Shown here: positions 48,050 through 60,400 of the stretch, piece by piece | Layout: each line of letters begins with the position of its first letter | How positions within the stretch are numbered: position 1 is the first letter of the stretch | NCBI GenBank assembly: GCA_026874595.1 | Contig: CM049308.1 | Coordinates: 17,110,001-17,174,000, forward strand | Direction of reading: 5' to 3' | DNA from: Sipunculus nudus | Lineage: Eukaryota > Annelida > Sipuncula > Golfingiida > Sipunculidae | Length of the DNA stretch: 64,000 nucleotides | Notes under the pieces: model-generated | The model's database searches: none | What the model was told of the DNA's origin: nothing | The model's input: the letters and a program-made list of their open reading frames with translations, nothing else | Made by a program: the position numbers and the translations under genes

Positions 48050-48316
48050 TCAAGTGCTTACACATGGTTTGTAACATCTGTAGATGATCCTTCCTTTCTT
48101 GCAGCATGGACACCCGTTTGCTGCGATCAGTAATTTACCATTACAACGGATTTTCTTACCTCTGATAACTAGTCCTGGTCTCTGAGCTTTCGTGGATTCG
48201 CAATTTTCACCTTTAGGCAAATCTCCAAATGTTTTCGTCGTTAATTTAGTATTACATGTCGTGTCTTTTACATCTGGTTTAAATTTGACATCGATTGGTA
48301 TACAGCCTTTTGGTTT
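48050..48316 (-). CDS. Gene 2 exon 5: nine-cysteine C-terminal domain
   Basis: After TTTACGATTGCAG the frame runs 88 codons to TGA (48052-48050). It includes KPKGCIPIDVKFKPDVK, GENCESTKAQRPGLVIRGKK, IRCNGKLLIAANGCPCCKKG and RIIYRCYKPC. Nine cysteines, including a CPCC cluster, and many lysines suggest a compact, basic, disulfide-bonded module. I do not recognise the family. Confidence 0.85.
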   Translation of the reverse strand, partial: KPKGCIPIDVKFKPDVKDTTCNTKLTTKTFGDLPKGENCESTKAQRPGLVIRGKKIRCNGKLLIAANGCPCCKKGRIIYRCYKPCVST

Positions 48317-48342
48317 CTGCAATCGTAAATAAATCACTTTTA

Positions 48343-48413
<71 letters not shown>

Positions 48414-51400
48414 AGAGAGTCGCCAATTCGAAATAATTAATTCACATACATATTTGAAACAAAATTTGCCGCATTGTGAGAACTGCATGGAGTTTAATTC
48501 CTCTGACCAAACAAATACTTGACTATGGCAGAGTGACAGTCGGAGTTGTATTAAAACTTCGGCGAAAAGTTCCATTATCTTTTCCACATATTTAAAAAAA
48601 TGGAACTATCAAGGTATTTATAACAAACCAACCAACCATTAAATATATCGGATAAGTGTCAGATGGTTCCAGCCAGTTCTACTTAAATTTGTATAATTGC
48701 CGTTACTACTTTTACTGGGATCAATTCGTTTGATATAAATGCCTATACTGAGAAATGATATCAGGCCCAGGAATAGCTGTTAACGATATATCTTTGGAAC
48801 ATCTTCCTCCAGTACGTTATTGAATTATAGCAGATTGATATAGATTAAGTACATAATTCAAAGTTCAATTTTATTAAATCCAATCAGGGGCGGATCCAGG
48901 ATTTAGGAAAGGGGGGGGGGGGGGGGGGTTCAACCCAGGAGGACAAAAGAAAACCCTAAAAAAAGGTTCCCAGGTCTGGAAAAGGGGGGGGGGGGTTCAA
49001 ACCGCAAATTTTTGTCTGAAACCCTTAAAAAAGTTGTTTCTGAAGGAAAGGCGGGGCGGACACCCTAGACCCTTCCCCTGGATCCGTTTCTGCCAATAAT
49101 ACAAACTTACTTTGACTTTATATGGGAACTCTGTCGCTCCTGGTACGCTGGTCATAGGAGGTGCATCTACTGCTGGAGCTGAAATAGAAATAAATAAAAC
49201 TTAAGGTTGCTGCAACCTTGCTGGTAAGCCTAACTTGAGTCGTGATACAAATCATAACGAGGAATTCTCATGTTGCATCCATATCATGGTAAACAACCAA
49301 CTATCTAAACATTAGGCTACGAAAGATGAATTAAGACACAATAATGCATGTCAACTTATAATCCAAACTAAATCTCCGCCTCTATGGTAATAAGTCATTT
49401 CCTGTATCGCGTACGAGTTGACTGCGTCCAGTAACAGGTGCGAGCCATTCTTTTATTCATGCGGTCATCAATTCAACAAACATGCAAAGGAATTTACCAT
49501 TCTGTTAATTTAAATGGAATTTATCTCACTCAAGTTAGGTGTTGGTTGGAAGTATACTAAAACGATTGGTCTGGTGTATGTCATGTGACAGCGTATTTGT
49601 AGGCCATGGAGCGTTGTCAGAAAAAATATCTCCTGATAAATATCAATATCTCTTGATAAATGTGGATCAACTAATTTAATTAAAAACTAAAATAATTAAA
49701 TGTCAATAATATTTCTGATGAATTTTACGGTCCATCTTAGTCTATTCACGGCCCAGCGCTTGTCTGTCTGACACAAGTCAGTTCGTTTACTTGTAATAAT
49801 AGTCAACTACGTCGATCTTGGACTATTCATGGCAGTCTCTTTTTATCTTCATGGAACATATGATAATTTGATTCTCATTTTTATTTTTTCTGCACTAAAT
49901 TGCAATACGTTGCGTAAACAATATGTTGTTTTTGGAATATTTGTTCCTTTATTTTAAATTATTAGGTTCGGAATCATGTAAAAGAAAGTGAAAACACATA
50001 ATTGAAGGGGGGGGGGGGGGAGGGGTCACCTGTTACCACGTCCTACATGTACCTACCATATACTGATATTTTGACTGAATTGTTTGGTGACAAGAGTATT
50101 TCTGTATTTCTCGTTTCAACAAAAGTGACCAAGGTTTATGATCTGATACCGATCGGACTCAGAATGATGCCGCCAAAGTGGTAAAACCAGTGGCCCATCG
50201 GTCATGACGCTCAAATGAATTCAAGGAATCTTGAACAATGAGTAAAATGATTCAAATGGTGCTCAAAATCAGAAATTTTGCAAATAGTCTTTAGATATAG
50301 GTTTAAATTAACTTATTCTACATTTAGTTTCTACCATTTCTGCCCATCTGAATAATAAAGTGCTAAACCATGTTCTTTCACACAGCTTGCAGAAACTAGT
50401 GTGACAGTGACAATATTTCAGGTTTACAAGGAGATTTTCTATCGATTACCTGGAATGAGCGTTCTAGGCCAAATGGATACAATTTGTGCCCCATCTGGCT
50501 AAAAAAAAATATTTTTTTGCCCATTAATTCGGAAAATATAGGTCACTATGACAACAATTTTGTTTTTCAGGGAGATTTTTCATGGACTTCCATTGAAGTC
50601 AAGTTAGAAGACTTTAGGTCTTACAGTTACGATATGTGGCCTGACTAAGGACGACAGCTTCATTTGAAGGTCTCAAGAATAGAATAAAATGCGTTAAATT
50701 TGATAAATTAGAAATGGCACCACCAGTCTGCAGAAAATGATATAACACTCCATGATCAATATGCATACAAAGAATCATGGCGATCTATGTATTAGTTATT
50801 CAGATAATGAAGCTTTTTTTATCATTTTTTTTATTATCCGGGGGGGGGGGGGGGTTACTTACAAGCCCCATAGCTCGGTGGATATGGAACCCGGTAATAG
50901 TATAGAGACCTTATTCTAGGTTTACAAGGAGCTCCTTTGTAAACCTATATGGGTGATTAGTTAGACATTTCTTGGTCAAGTGGCAACGATTTGTGCCTTG
51001 TTAACGGACGGCCGGAAGGACGGGCACACGACAGACGAAGAGCTCAGATGACTTTCCGTCAGCTGAGTTAAAAATGCAAAAAAAAGGTCCAATGCCCTCC
51101 AGCTTGGACTATATTGGCCCGGGTTATTAATGAATGATATTTGCATGAGGAGAGAGTTTGCAAAATATAGATTAATATGAGCCTGTCAACAACCAAGGCA
51201 TGGCTGGAAAATACAAAGTGGTACCTTATTATCTTGTTTATACCATCATTTGATCTAGTAGGTTCTAACAGGGTATTTTAAGATTGACTTAATGTGACTC
51301 GAAACACATTGATAACAATTCTGCTTTGTAGTATTTTAAGAGGTGGCCCAGAATAATATCAATCTATAGTTCTGTCCTATTTGCAAGGCGAGCATATGAA

Positions 51401-54400
51401 AATTATTACCCGTTATAGCGATTGATACTTGTACTGATACATGAATGCGTTAGCCCTGTTGTAAGCAGGTTTTCAAATATTTTCTTTTATAGACTGGAGT
51501 GTCTATTAATGTCTCATGGTTTCACATACATCAAATCTTCTTTAAATCAGAATTATCATAAAACATATATTACACATAACATGAATAAAATTTCTTCAAT
51601 ACCTGATGATATTGAAATTTTATCGGTAGTGATATCCTGAAGGCATGGGAATGATGTGGGATAAAATAACCCCAGAAAAGTTTTAAAATTGGTATTATCA
51701 TATAAATCGCAAATAATATATCGGACAGATTATGGTAGGATATCAAAATGAAACATTACCCATTGGTCAGTTGGTCTTCTGGTCATTGATATAATAATTT
51801 AAGTATCTTGCTTTTTTTGCCTTGGAGAGATGGGTTAACTCGATCACCCTCACACTAGACACCACATGCTTTCTTGCGGGACCAATTAAAACGTGAGCAA
51901 CAAAAGTACAGAGACAACGGCGATATGAATGGTAACACTGGTTTTATTTGTCCTCAGTTATGTCGAAGAGAGTATTTGGAAGTTGCATAAAAATTTAGGC
52001 CAACAGAGAAAGGAGATAACGGTAAGGTCTCTAGAATTCGATAAAATAGCAAGTGACCCATGGGTAATGACGCTCAGCTGACTGGGAAGAGATTCGCAAA
52101 AGGAAATTTTATCATCTGAATGGTAGCTAGTATATACCAATTCAACTAAAGCATCAAACAGATTAACCAACAGGCCAAGATTGTGACAGTATTTATATAT
52201 CTCAAAAATAGAGAAAAAAATGCATTAACTTTAAAAAAATTACAGGTGGTTCAACCAGTCTGCAGAAACTAATAAAAAGACTTAATGGTCAATATCCATG
52301 CAAAGAATCATGGTGATCTCTGCATACTTCAGAGTCCTATAGCATGAAGGATATTGGTAACAGAGACCTAATTTCAGGTTTCCACAGACACTATTCATGG
52401 GCCTCCTTGCATGACAAGAATGAAGATTCTAGGTCCAGTTGTTATGATTTCTGCCCTGTTAACAGATGTTCATATCTTTAAAGGTCTCAAAAATAGAGAA
52501 AAAAATCGTAAAAAACCCAAACAAATACAGGTGGTGCCACCAGTCTGCAGAAACTGATGAAACACTCCATGATCAAAATTTTCCATTATTCTGAGCTGTA
52601 CTTTGGAGTGCCATAGCTCAAAGGATATGTGTAACAGAGACCTAATTTCAGGTTTCCATGGAGACTTTTCATGGGTCTCCTTGTGTATCAAGAATGAAGA
52701 TTCTAGGTCCAGTCGTTACGATTAGTACCCTGTTGACAGATAACTACATCCTTAAAGGTCTCATAAATAGAGAAAAAAATTTATAAAAATTTGAAAATAA
52801 ATACAGGTGGCGCCACTTGTCTACAGGAACTGATGGAACACCTCTTGATGAATATATCTGCCAAAAATCATGACCATCAGTGTTGTAGTAATTTAGATGT
52901 TGCAGTTTGTTTTTATCAAATTTTCCATTATTCTGGGAGGGGGGGGGGGGGTAATTGGGAGCCCCAACATTCAAAGGATATGGGTAACAGAGACCTTCTT
53001 TCAGGTTTCCATTGAGACTTTTCATAGGTCTCTCACTATGTCAAGAATGAAGATTCTAGGTCCAGTCTTTACGATTTGTGCCATGTTGACAGATGTTCAC
53101 AAAGGTCTCAAAAATAGAGATAACAATTCGTAAAAAATCGTAAAATACAGGTGGCGCCACCTGTCTGCAGAAACTGATGAAACATCTCATGATCAATATG
53201 TATGCAAAAAATAATAACCATCAGTGATGTAGTTTATGAGATATTGAAGTTTTTGTATAAAATTTTTGACTATTCTGGGGGGTACTTTGGGGCCCCATAG
53301 CTCGAAGGATATGAGTAACAGAGACCTGATTTCTGGTTTCCTTGGAGATTTTTCATAGACCTCTCAGAATTTCAAGTTACAAGATTCTAGGTCCAGCGGT
53401 TACGATATGTGCCAGGTTTACGTACGGACGGACAGACAGACGGACGACGGACAAAGAGTGATCGCTATAGCTCAGATGAATTACAGTCAGCTGAGCTAAA
53501 GATTGACCACAACAACAACTACGGAGTCAGAGAAAAAAGTACGAGGGATAAATATTTTATTAATCTAAACAATATGTGAAAAATTTTTCCTTTACCCTTA
53601 GTCTGTACTTCAGAATGATGGATTAAGTGTTTGAGAAACATGAGCACATCAGCCGAAAAAGAGCAGAGGATCCAGGACTGCACTCAATTTGATCCACATT
53701 TGATCTAAAACTTTTGCTCTGTCGATGGTTTTAAATTTAAAATGTTCATTGAAATAATGGGGAATTATTCGGTGATATTGTTAATTTAAACAAAGCGACA
53801 TACTAAAAAAATATCCATACTGTTTTTTACAATTTCAGTTAACCATCTTCATCAAGGAAGGTTACGAGATCGTCTTATACACAAAAGCAAACACTCACAA
53901 AAATGATCCTCCATGTAAGCGCCCGCGCCCTGCGGTCCGAACAATTCATCAAGTAGAGGAAAGAGGTTGGCGGCCACGCTGCACTTGTTCAATTCACAAT
54001 CGGGGTAATTGCGGATAATGATGCCAACCAGGCGATTCCTTTTGAACACTGGGGCTCCGCAGTCACCAAAACACGTGGCTTGTTTTGGCACAGTCGTCAA
54101 CATACAGATGTTCTTCTTTCCGTCAGCTGTTATAGTAGTAATGCCATTACAGCACGTGTTAACCCCACTCCATTTCATTTGCGCCGCTTGCAACATTAAT
54201 GCATAAGTTTCAGGTGACATCGATGTCATCCCCCATCCACTCAGCATAACAGGTTCATCCAACGTAGGTACGTCTCTTCTTGAACATGTCAGAAGTACCG
54301 GTTTACAGGTAGACAACTCATAACCTCTTTCGATGATTATTATTGCCACCTCTTTATTCTTTGTATATCTTACTTCTTTTACTGTTCCTTCTGCGGTTTT

Positions 54401-57400
54401 TGAGGGACCGCTGTACAGTCTGAAATAACATAAGTATAGGTAAAATGCGTGAAAAAAGAATGTTTTGCGCGGTGCCTCATTTATAACACGGAACATGTTT
54501 ATGATACCAAATATCTCAGGTAGGTGTGATAGTCTACCAAAAATAAGGGTGAACCCGGGACAAATTGCAACAGAAATTAAACCAACTGTATCTTTCTCTT
54601 ATCTTAAAAAATCTATAGAATAAAATATTAAAAGTTCCAAAAAGTCCCATGGGGGAAAATAATTGATTTTGATTATTTCACTTGGCTAAATAACGATTAA
54701 CCTTTACTTGCGTTTTACTATGAGTGACCACTCATTTGAAAGATCTCTTCATGGCCTGTCTATTGAATCTGATTCAAATGTAAATCTACCAATAATAAGG
54801 ATTTTACGTATATTGACAGGGGCAGGGCTGGACAATAGCACTTGACCAAGGGGTTGGGAATATAACTTGCTCCACTGTCTGATATTGCCGGCTGGGTCTA
54901 CGATATACTAATATCAGACCATGCCCTTGACAAAGCCCAAGGGAATATCACATACAGCATAATTCAAATAGAAAGAGGAGCAGAGTATGTTTTATATCAC
55001 GAGATGTATCATGAGGGATATATAGGGTTATCAACATCAGGGAATATTTAGCATTTAAATGGTATTAATTGTAATTTAACATTTGGAACCTAGGATATCA
55101 TCCCCTTGATATTTTATATTTATTATTCCCGTGAATGCATAAGAATAGATAACTCTAACGTTATATTTAAAGTGTAATAAAATATGTCATCCTCAAGTAT
55201 CTCATGCCGTGATGAAAGACTCGGTCAATGCTTTACTGTAACCACCGGTTAAAAAAAAAAAAAACAAAAAAAAAAAACTAAGGGTTTCTGGCAAAAAGTT
55301 ACTTAATTCATATTCTTGCTGACACGTACGTACCAGCACAAGCATGGAGCTCAATATTCTGTACATTAAGGCGGAGTTCATACATTAAAGAACTAGAATG
55401 GCTTTGTTTTTGCAGTGCAAAAACAGATATATGTCTCCCCCTATGGGCCATCCAAAAACATTAGGGGTAAAATATGCACTATCACAAAATACTGATTATA
55501 GATTTCAGCAGATTTGACCTTGAAGGTAAAGGTCAACACTTTTTGAGCTCCGATGATATTTTGGCAGAAAGAACTGGTGTGTCAAATTTGAGAACAAAAT
55601 GTGAAATACTTCAAAAGTAAAAAAAAAAAATACATTTCGGAAGATTTGCCTTTGAAGATGAAGGTCAAGGTCACCCAGTTTCGATATCCTTTGAGTTTGT
55701 TGCAGGAACAATGAGTGTTTAAAATTTTGGAGGAAAATATGTAACCCATCAAAAGTTACCGCGTTCACAAGACAATAACTATAATTCGGCCGATTTAACC
55801 TTGAAGATCCCGGTCAAGGTCACTTGGTGTCAAACACCTCTGAGAACTTGGTAGGAACAATTGGTGTACCTTATTTGAGGACAAAGTGATAAATACCTGA
55901 AAATTTATGAGGTTCAAAACAATTTTATATTTCGTCAGTTTGACCTTGAAGATTAAGATCAAGGTCATCCGCTTTCGAATTCGTCCGAGATTTTGGTAAG
56001 GAGAATGAGTTTTGAAAATTTTTGGGGAAAATATGTAGCCCTTCAAATGTTATCGCGTTCACAGAGAATCACTAAAATTCGGCCGATTTGACCTAGAAGA
56101 TCCCGGTCAAAGCCACTCGGTTTCGAACATCCTGGAAAATTGGTAGGAACAATTGGTGTTCTTAATTTAAGGACAAAATGATAAATACCTAAAAAGTTAT
56201 GATGTTCACAAAACGTTTACATTTCTGCAGATTTGACCTTACTAATAAAGATCAAGGTCACCCGGTTTTGAACTCGTCCGAGATTTTGATAGGGACGAGT
56301 GTTGAAAATATTTCGGGAAAATATGTAGCCCTTCAAACGTTATCGCGTCCACAAGACAATCACTAAAATTCGGCAGCTGACCTTGCCCGATGAAGATCCC
56401 GGTCAAGGTCACTCGGTTTCGAACACCTCTGAGAACTTGGTAGGAACAATTGGTGTACCTTATTTGAGGACAAAATGATAAATACTTCAAAAGTTTTGAT
56501 GTTCACAAAAAGTTCACATTTCGGCGGATTTGACATCAAGGTGAATGTCATGGTCACCGGGTTTCAAACTGGTCCGAGCACTGGATAGTAAGAATTGGTG
56601 TACTAAAATTGAGGACAACACGTAAAAAACTTCAAAAGTTATGCGGTTCACAAAAATTTTATATTTCGGCAGATTTGACCTAGAAGATGAAGGTCAAGGT
56701 CAATCGTTCTCGAACTCTTCCGATTTTTTTATAGGGACAATGTGTGGTTAATTAATTCGGGGAAAATATGTTGCCCTTCAAAAGTTATCGCGTTCACAAG
56801 AGAATCACTAAAATTCGGCCGATGACCTTGCCCGATGAAGATCCCGGTCAATGTCATACGGTTTCGAACATCTCTGAGAACTTGGTAGAAACAATTGGTG
56901 TTCCAAATTTGAGGACGAAATGATGAATACCTCAAAAGTTATGATGTTCACAAAACGTTTACATTTCGGCAGATTTGACCTTAAAGATGAAGATCGAGGT
57001 CACCCGGTTTCGAATTCGTCCGTGATTTTGATAGGGACAATGAGTGTTGAAAATATTTGGGGAAAATATGTAGCCCTTCAAACGTTGTCGCGTTCGCAAG
57101 ACAATAACTAAAACTCGGCCGATGACCCTGCCCGATGAAGATACCGGTCAAGGTCACTCGGTTTCGAACACCTCTGAGAACTTGGTAGGAATAATTGCTG
57201 TACCAAAATTGAGGACAAAATGATAAATATTTCAAAAGTTATGAGGTTCACAAAAAGTTCACATTTCGGTGGATTTGACCTTAAGGTGAATATCATGGTA
57301 ACCGGGTTTCAAACTGGTCCCACCACTGGATAGTAACAATTGGTGTACCAAAATTGAGGACAAAATGTAAAAAACTTCAAATGTTATGGGGTTCACAAGA

Positions 57401-60400
57401 AGTTCACATTTCGGTGGATTTGACCTTTAGGTGGATGTCATGGTAACCGGGTTTCAAACTGGTCCCACCACTGGATAGTAACAATTGGTGTACCAAATTG
57501 AGGACAAAATGTAAAAAACTTCAAAAGTTATGGGGTTCACAAAAATTTATATTTCGGCAAATTTGACCTTGAAGATGAAGGTCAAGGTCACCGAGTTTAG
57601 AACTCCGACGAGATTTTTGGATGAACAAAGCGTGTTGAAAGATTTGGAGGAAATTATGCAGCCCTTCAAAAGTTATCGTGTTCACAAGATTTCCTACAGA
57701 CGACAACGACTGACGACGTCAGACGACGAAAAGAAGATGGCACTGAAAACGTCTCCCCTTGGTGGGTGGGGGGGGGGGGGGAGACATAATGACTATAATG
57801 AACACCATTTATATGATACCCATTTAAACGTTCAATCACGTTTTAATAAATTGTGATTTAATATATGGAACCATGGTAATTTTCAACTTAGGAAGTTGCA
57901 AAAAATTAGGAATCTGGTCAAATCAATAAGAAATTTTAATAACCTTCCAGACCACATTGACCACAAGCAAACAGGACAAAGGAATAACATTACTTGTACT
58001 TTTAAATCTCTCTGATTTTTACCAACAAATTTTACGCAGTCAGGGCTCCCAATTCAAATTTTAAAGTAAATTAAACAAATGGAAAAAAAACCAGGATAAC
58101 AGATTTGGATACATATGGATTTTTACACCTTTAAATTTAATCAAGGGACTTAATAATATATGTATGAATAGGTAGCGAATATAGCGATGATTTTTTGCAT
58201 TGTTGATTAAAATTTTTACATATGCATATGCAAAGAAGTCATATTATCAAGAAAATAATAATCTCATCGTGAGTTATGAGATATATATCGACTTTCTCTC
58301 TCTTATCAAAGCGGTATATTGTTATATTTATCGTGAAGCATACCGCCAAAGAATATTTGGAAGTACAATCTTGCAACGTTCAAAAGGTATGTATTACATA
58401 TCTTGCAATTGTTTCAATAAGCAGGTTCATTGCTGCTTTAGTAAAGTATTTTCATTCATGAGACATTTTCAATACTTTGAAAGCTGCATGTATGTGCAAA
58501 TTATCCTCGAACAAGTGCTGAAACAAATCAATGGGAAAAAATAATGGAATCCACATGGTATAATAAAGCTGAGTTACTACAAAATGCTTTTGTGACTCAG
58601 GGGTAGAGCGAAGGACTCAAAACCGGGAGATCGTGGGTTCGAATGTCAGCCGAGGAGGTGAGGTTTTTCACGATCTGCCCCCATCAAGGATGAGCGCTCT
58701 TAAGGCTTAATTAATGGCAAGGCTGTCCTCACATACGAGTGCGTCTTTGGGTGTTTCCTCGGTGTTATGAAGCAGCAATGGGAATGATTACACACCCCGG
58801 ACCCGCAGGTGCGGTAGAAATCGGGCCTGGGTGACACCTGGATACAAAATAAAAATGAAAGGAAGCGAATGCTACCGCCCTGTCAAGTCGTCCCAAACCG
58901 AAATGGAAACTCTGCAGATGTACAATCTTAGGTTAAGAATTAGGTAAGACAACATATAAAAATTGGAGGCGGTTACCTCCACCAAAAATAATAAAAAAAA
59001 AATGAAAATATCTTATTTTATGTTACAGCTAAGATACAAGATTCCCTCCAGGTTGGACTGTGGAAATATCTGCTTTGAATATAAATTATAATCTGAGGGT
59101 AACACAACCTTATGTGGAGCCTGATATTTCAATTTTACAGTGAGCATTCCCTTTTTGATAAGAAAAATCTAACAGGAAGACATAAACTGAGACATCAGCT
59201 GAAATCAATCTGGGGCATGGTGTATCGTATATTGCAATGAGGGTTGATCGAGAGTTGTCCACAGGTGATCCTGATCAGTAAAGAAAGATTGAAATCGAGA
59301 TTGACAAAAAAGGTACCAGAAATGAAAAAAAAAAACAAAAACGTACGAACAAAACATATCACGTGAAAATACCAACAAGTTATACCTGTTATGTACATGG
59401 GCACTGAATTCGAGTTCCTGATTTGATATATTCTGTCGCATGTCGAGTGTAAACAGTAGACAGATGGACAGGCATACTGGGAGGATAAATTATTTTCAAA
59501 ATTTACTCTTCGCATATTTACTGACGAGTAAGTGAATATAATACATGCAAGATTGGTCTACTGTTGCAGTGCCATACAATTAATTTAAGTCTTTACCCAT
59601 AATGTTGATTCAATACAGTCTATGCAACAAGGCAGATGTATAAATTAATCATGCTTGGATTCATAATATTTGGATTTATCACTGAATAAATGACAAAATA
59701 ATGTAGACTTTCCTTTTCCCGCTTAACAATTCCTTAGGGCCAGAGTAACGTTTCAGAAAAAATAAGAAATTAACATAATTGTGCAATTGAATGAATTATA
59801 ATTAGAATTCTGTAAGTTAGCTATCTTAGATTATATTCATTTCTTGCTGTATCAAATGCGTCTTAAAGAATACAGACACCTGGCACCTGACATTGACTAG
59901 ACTGTATAACACTTCTGATATCGGGCCATTACGGTCTCTCCAGGTCAGTACTCCGCTGATTTTTACATTAACTTTCTCAAAACAAAATCCACGGAGAAGC
60001 AAACCACTGGAACCTAAAGTGACGGCAGAAAATCAAATATGACGTAAAATAGGAATTTCTCGACGCACCATCCCCCTTATTATGATCAAAATCGCAGGCT
60101 GAACTAGGGAATACGAAAAGTTTCTCACCAAATCAGACAGTGCCTTAAATGTCGAACTTCTGCGCTTTCCACCCTTATTTCTTTTATCATTTTAAAATTT
60201 TATTTCATATAAATTGTTGAATTGTACAAAGACCGGTAATTATAGCAACTGATTCACGCTCAGTCTGTTATCTAAGGCTCGTATGAAGGCATTCGGCCGT
60301 CTGTATATGTGTGAAAACAATAGAAAACAACCCATAGCAAAAAACGCTCATTGGCATGCAAGGAATCGAATCCGGATCATAAAATCCAACTTTCGAGAGC

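Larger units (their letters stand above)
48317..49110 (-). other. Gene 2 intron 4
   Basis: A phase 0 intron between the linker exon and the Cys-rich tail. It holds a (TA)n tract (48347-48411) and an hAT-like MITE (48885-49092) that begins 13 bp inside the 5' splice site. Confidence 0.75.

Noticed and set aside
55505-57706. Series of similar minus-strand frames resembling a gene family
   Set aside because: They are translations of the ~147 bp tandem units; frames are broken from unit to unit and no domain is visible.
58200-58544. 114-codon plus-strand frame
   Set aside because: No domain, signal peptide or splice context; composition is that of the surrounding AT-rich DNA.
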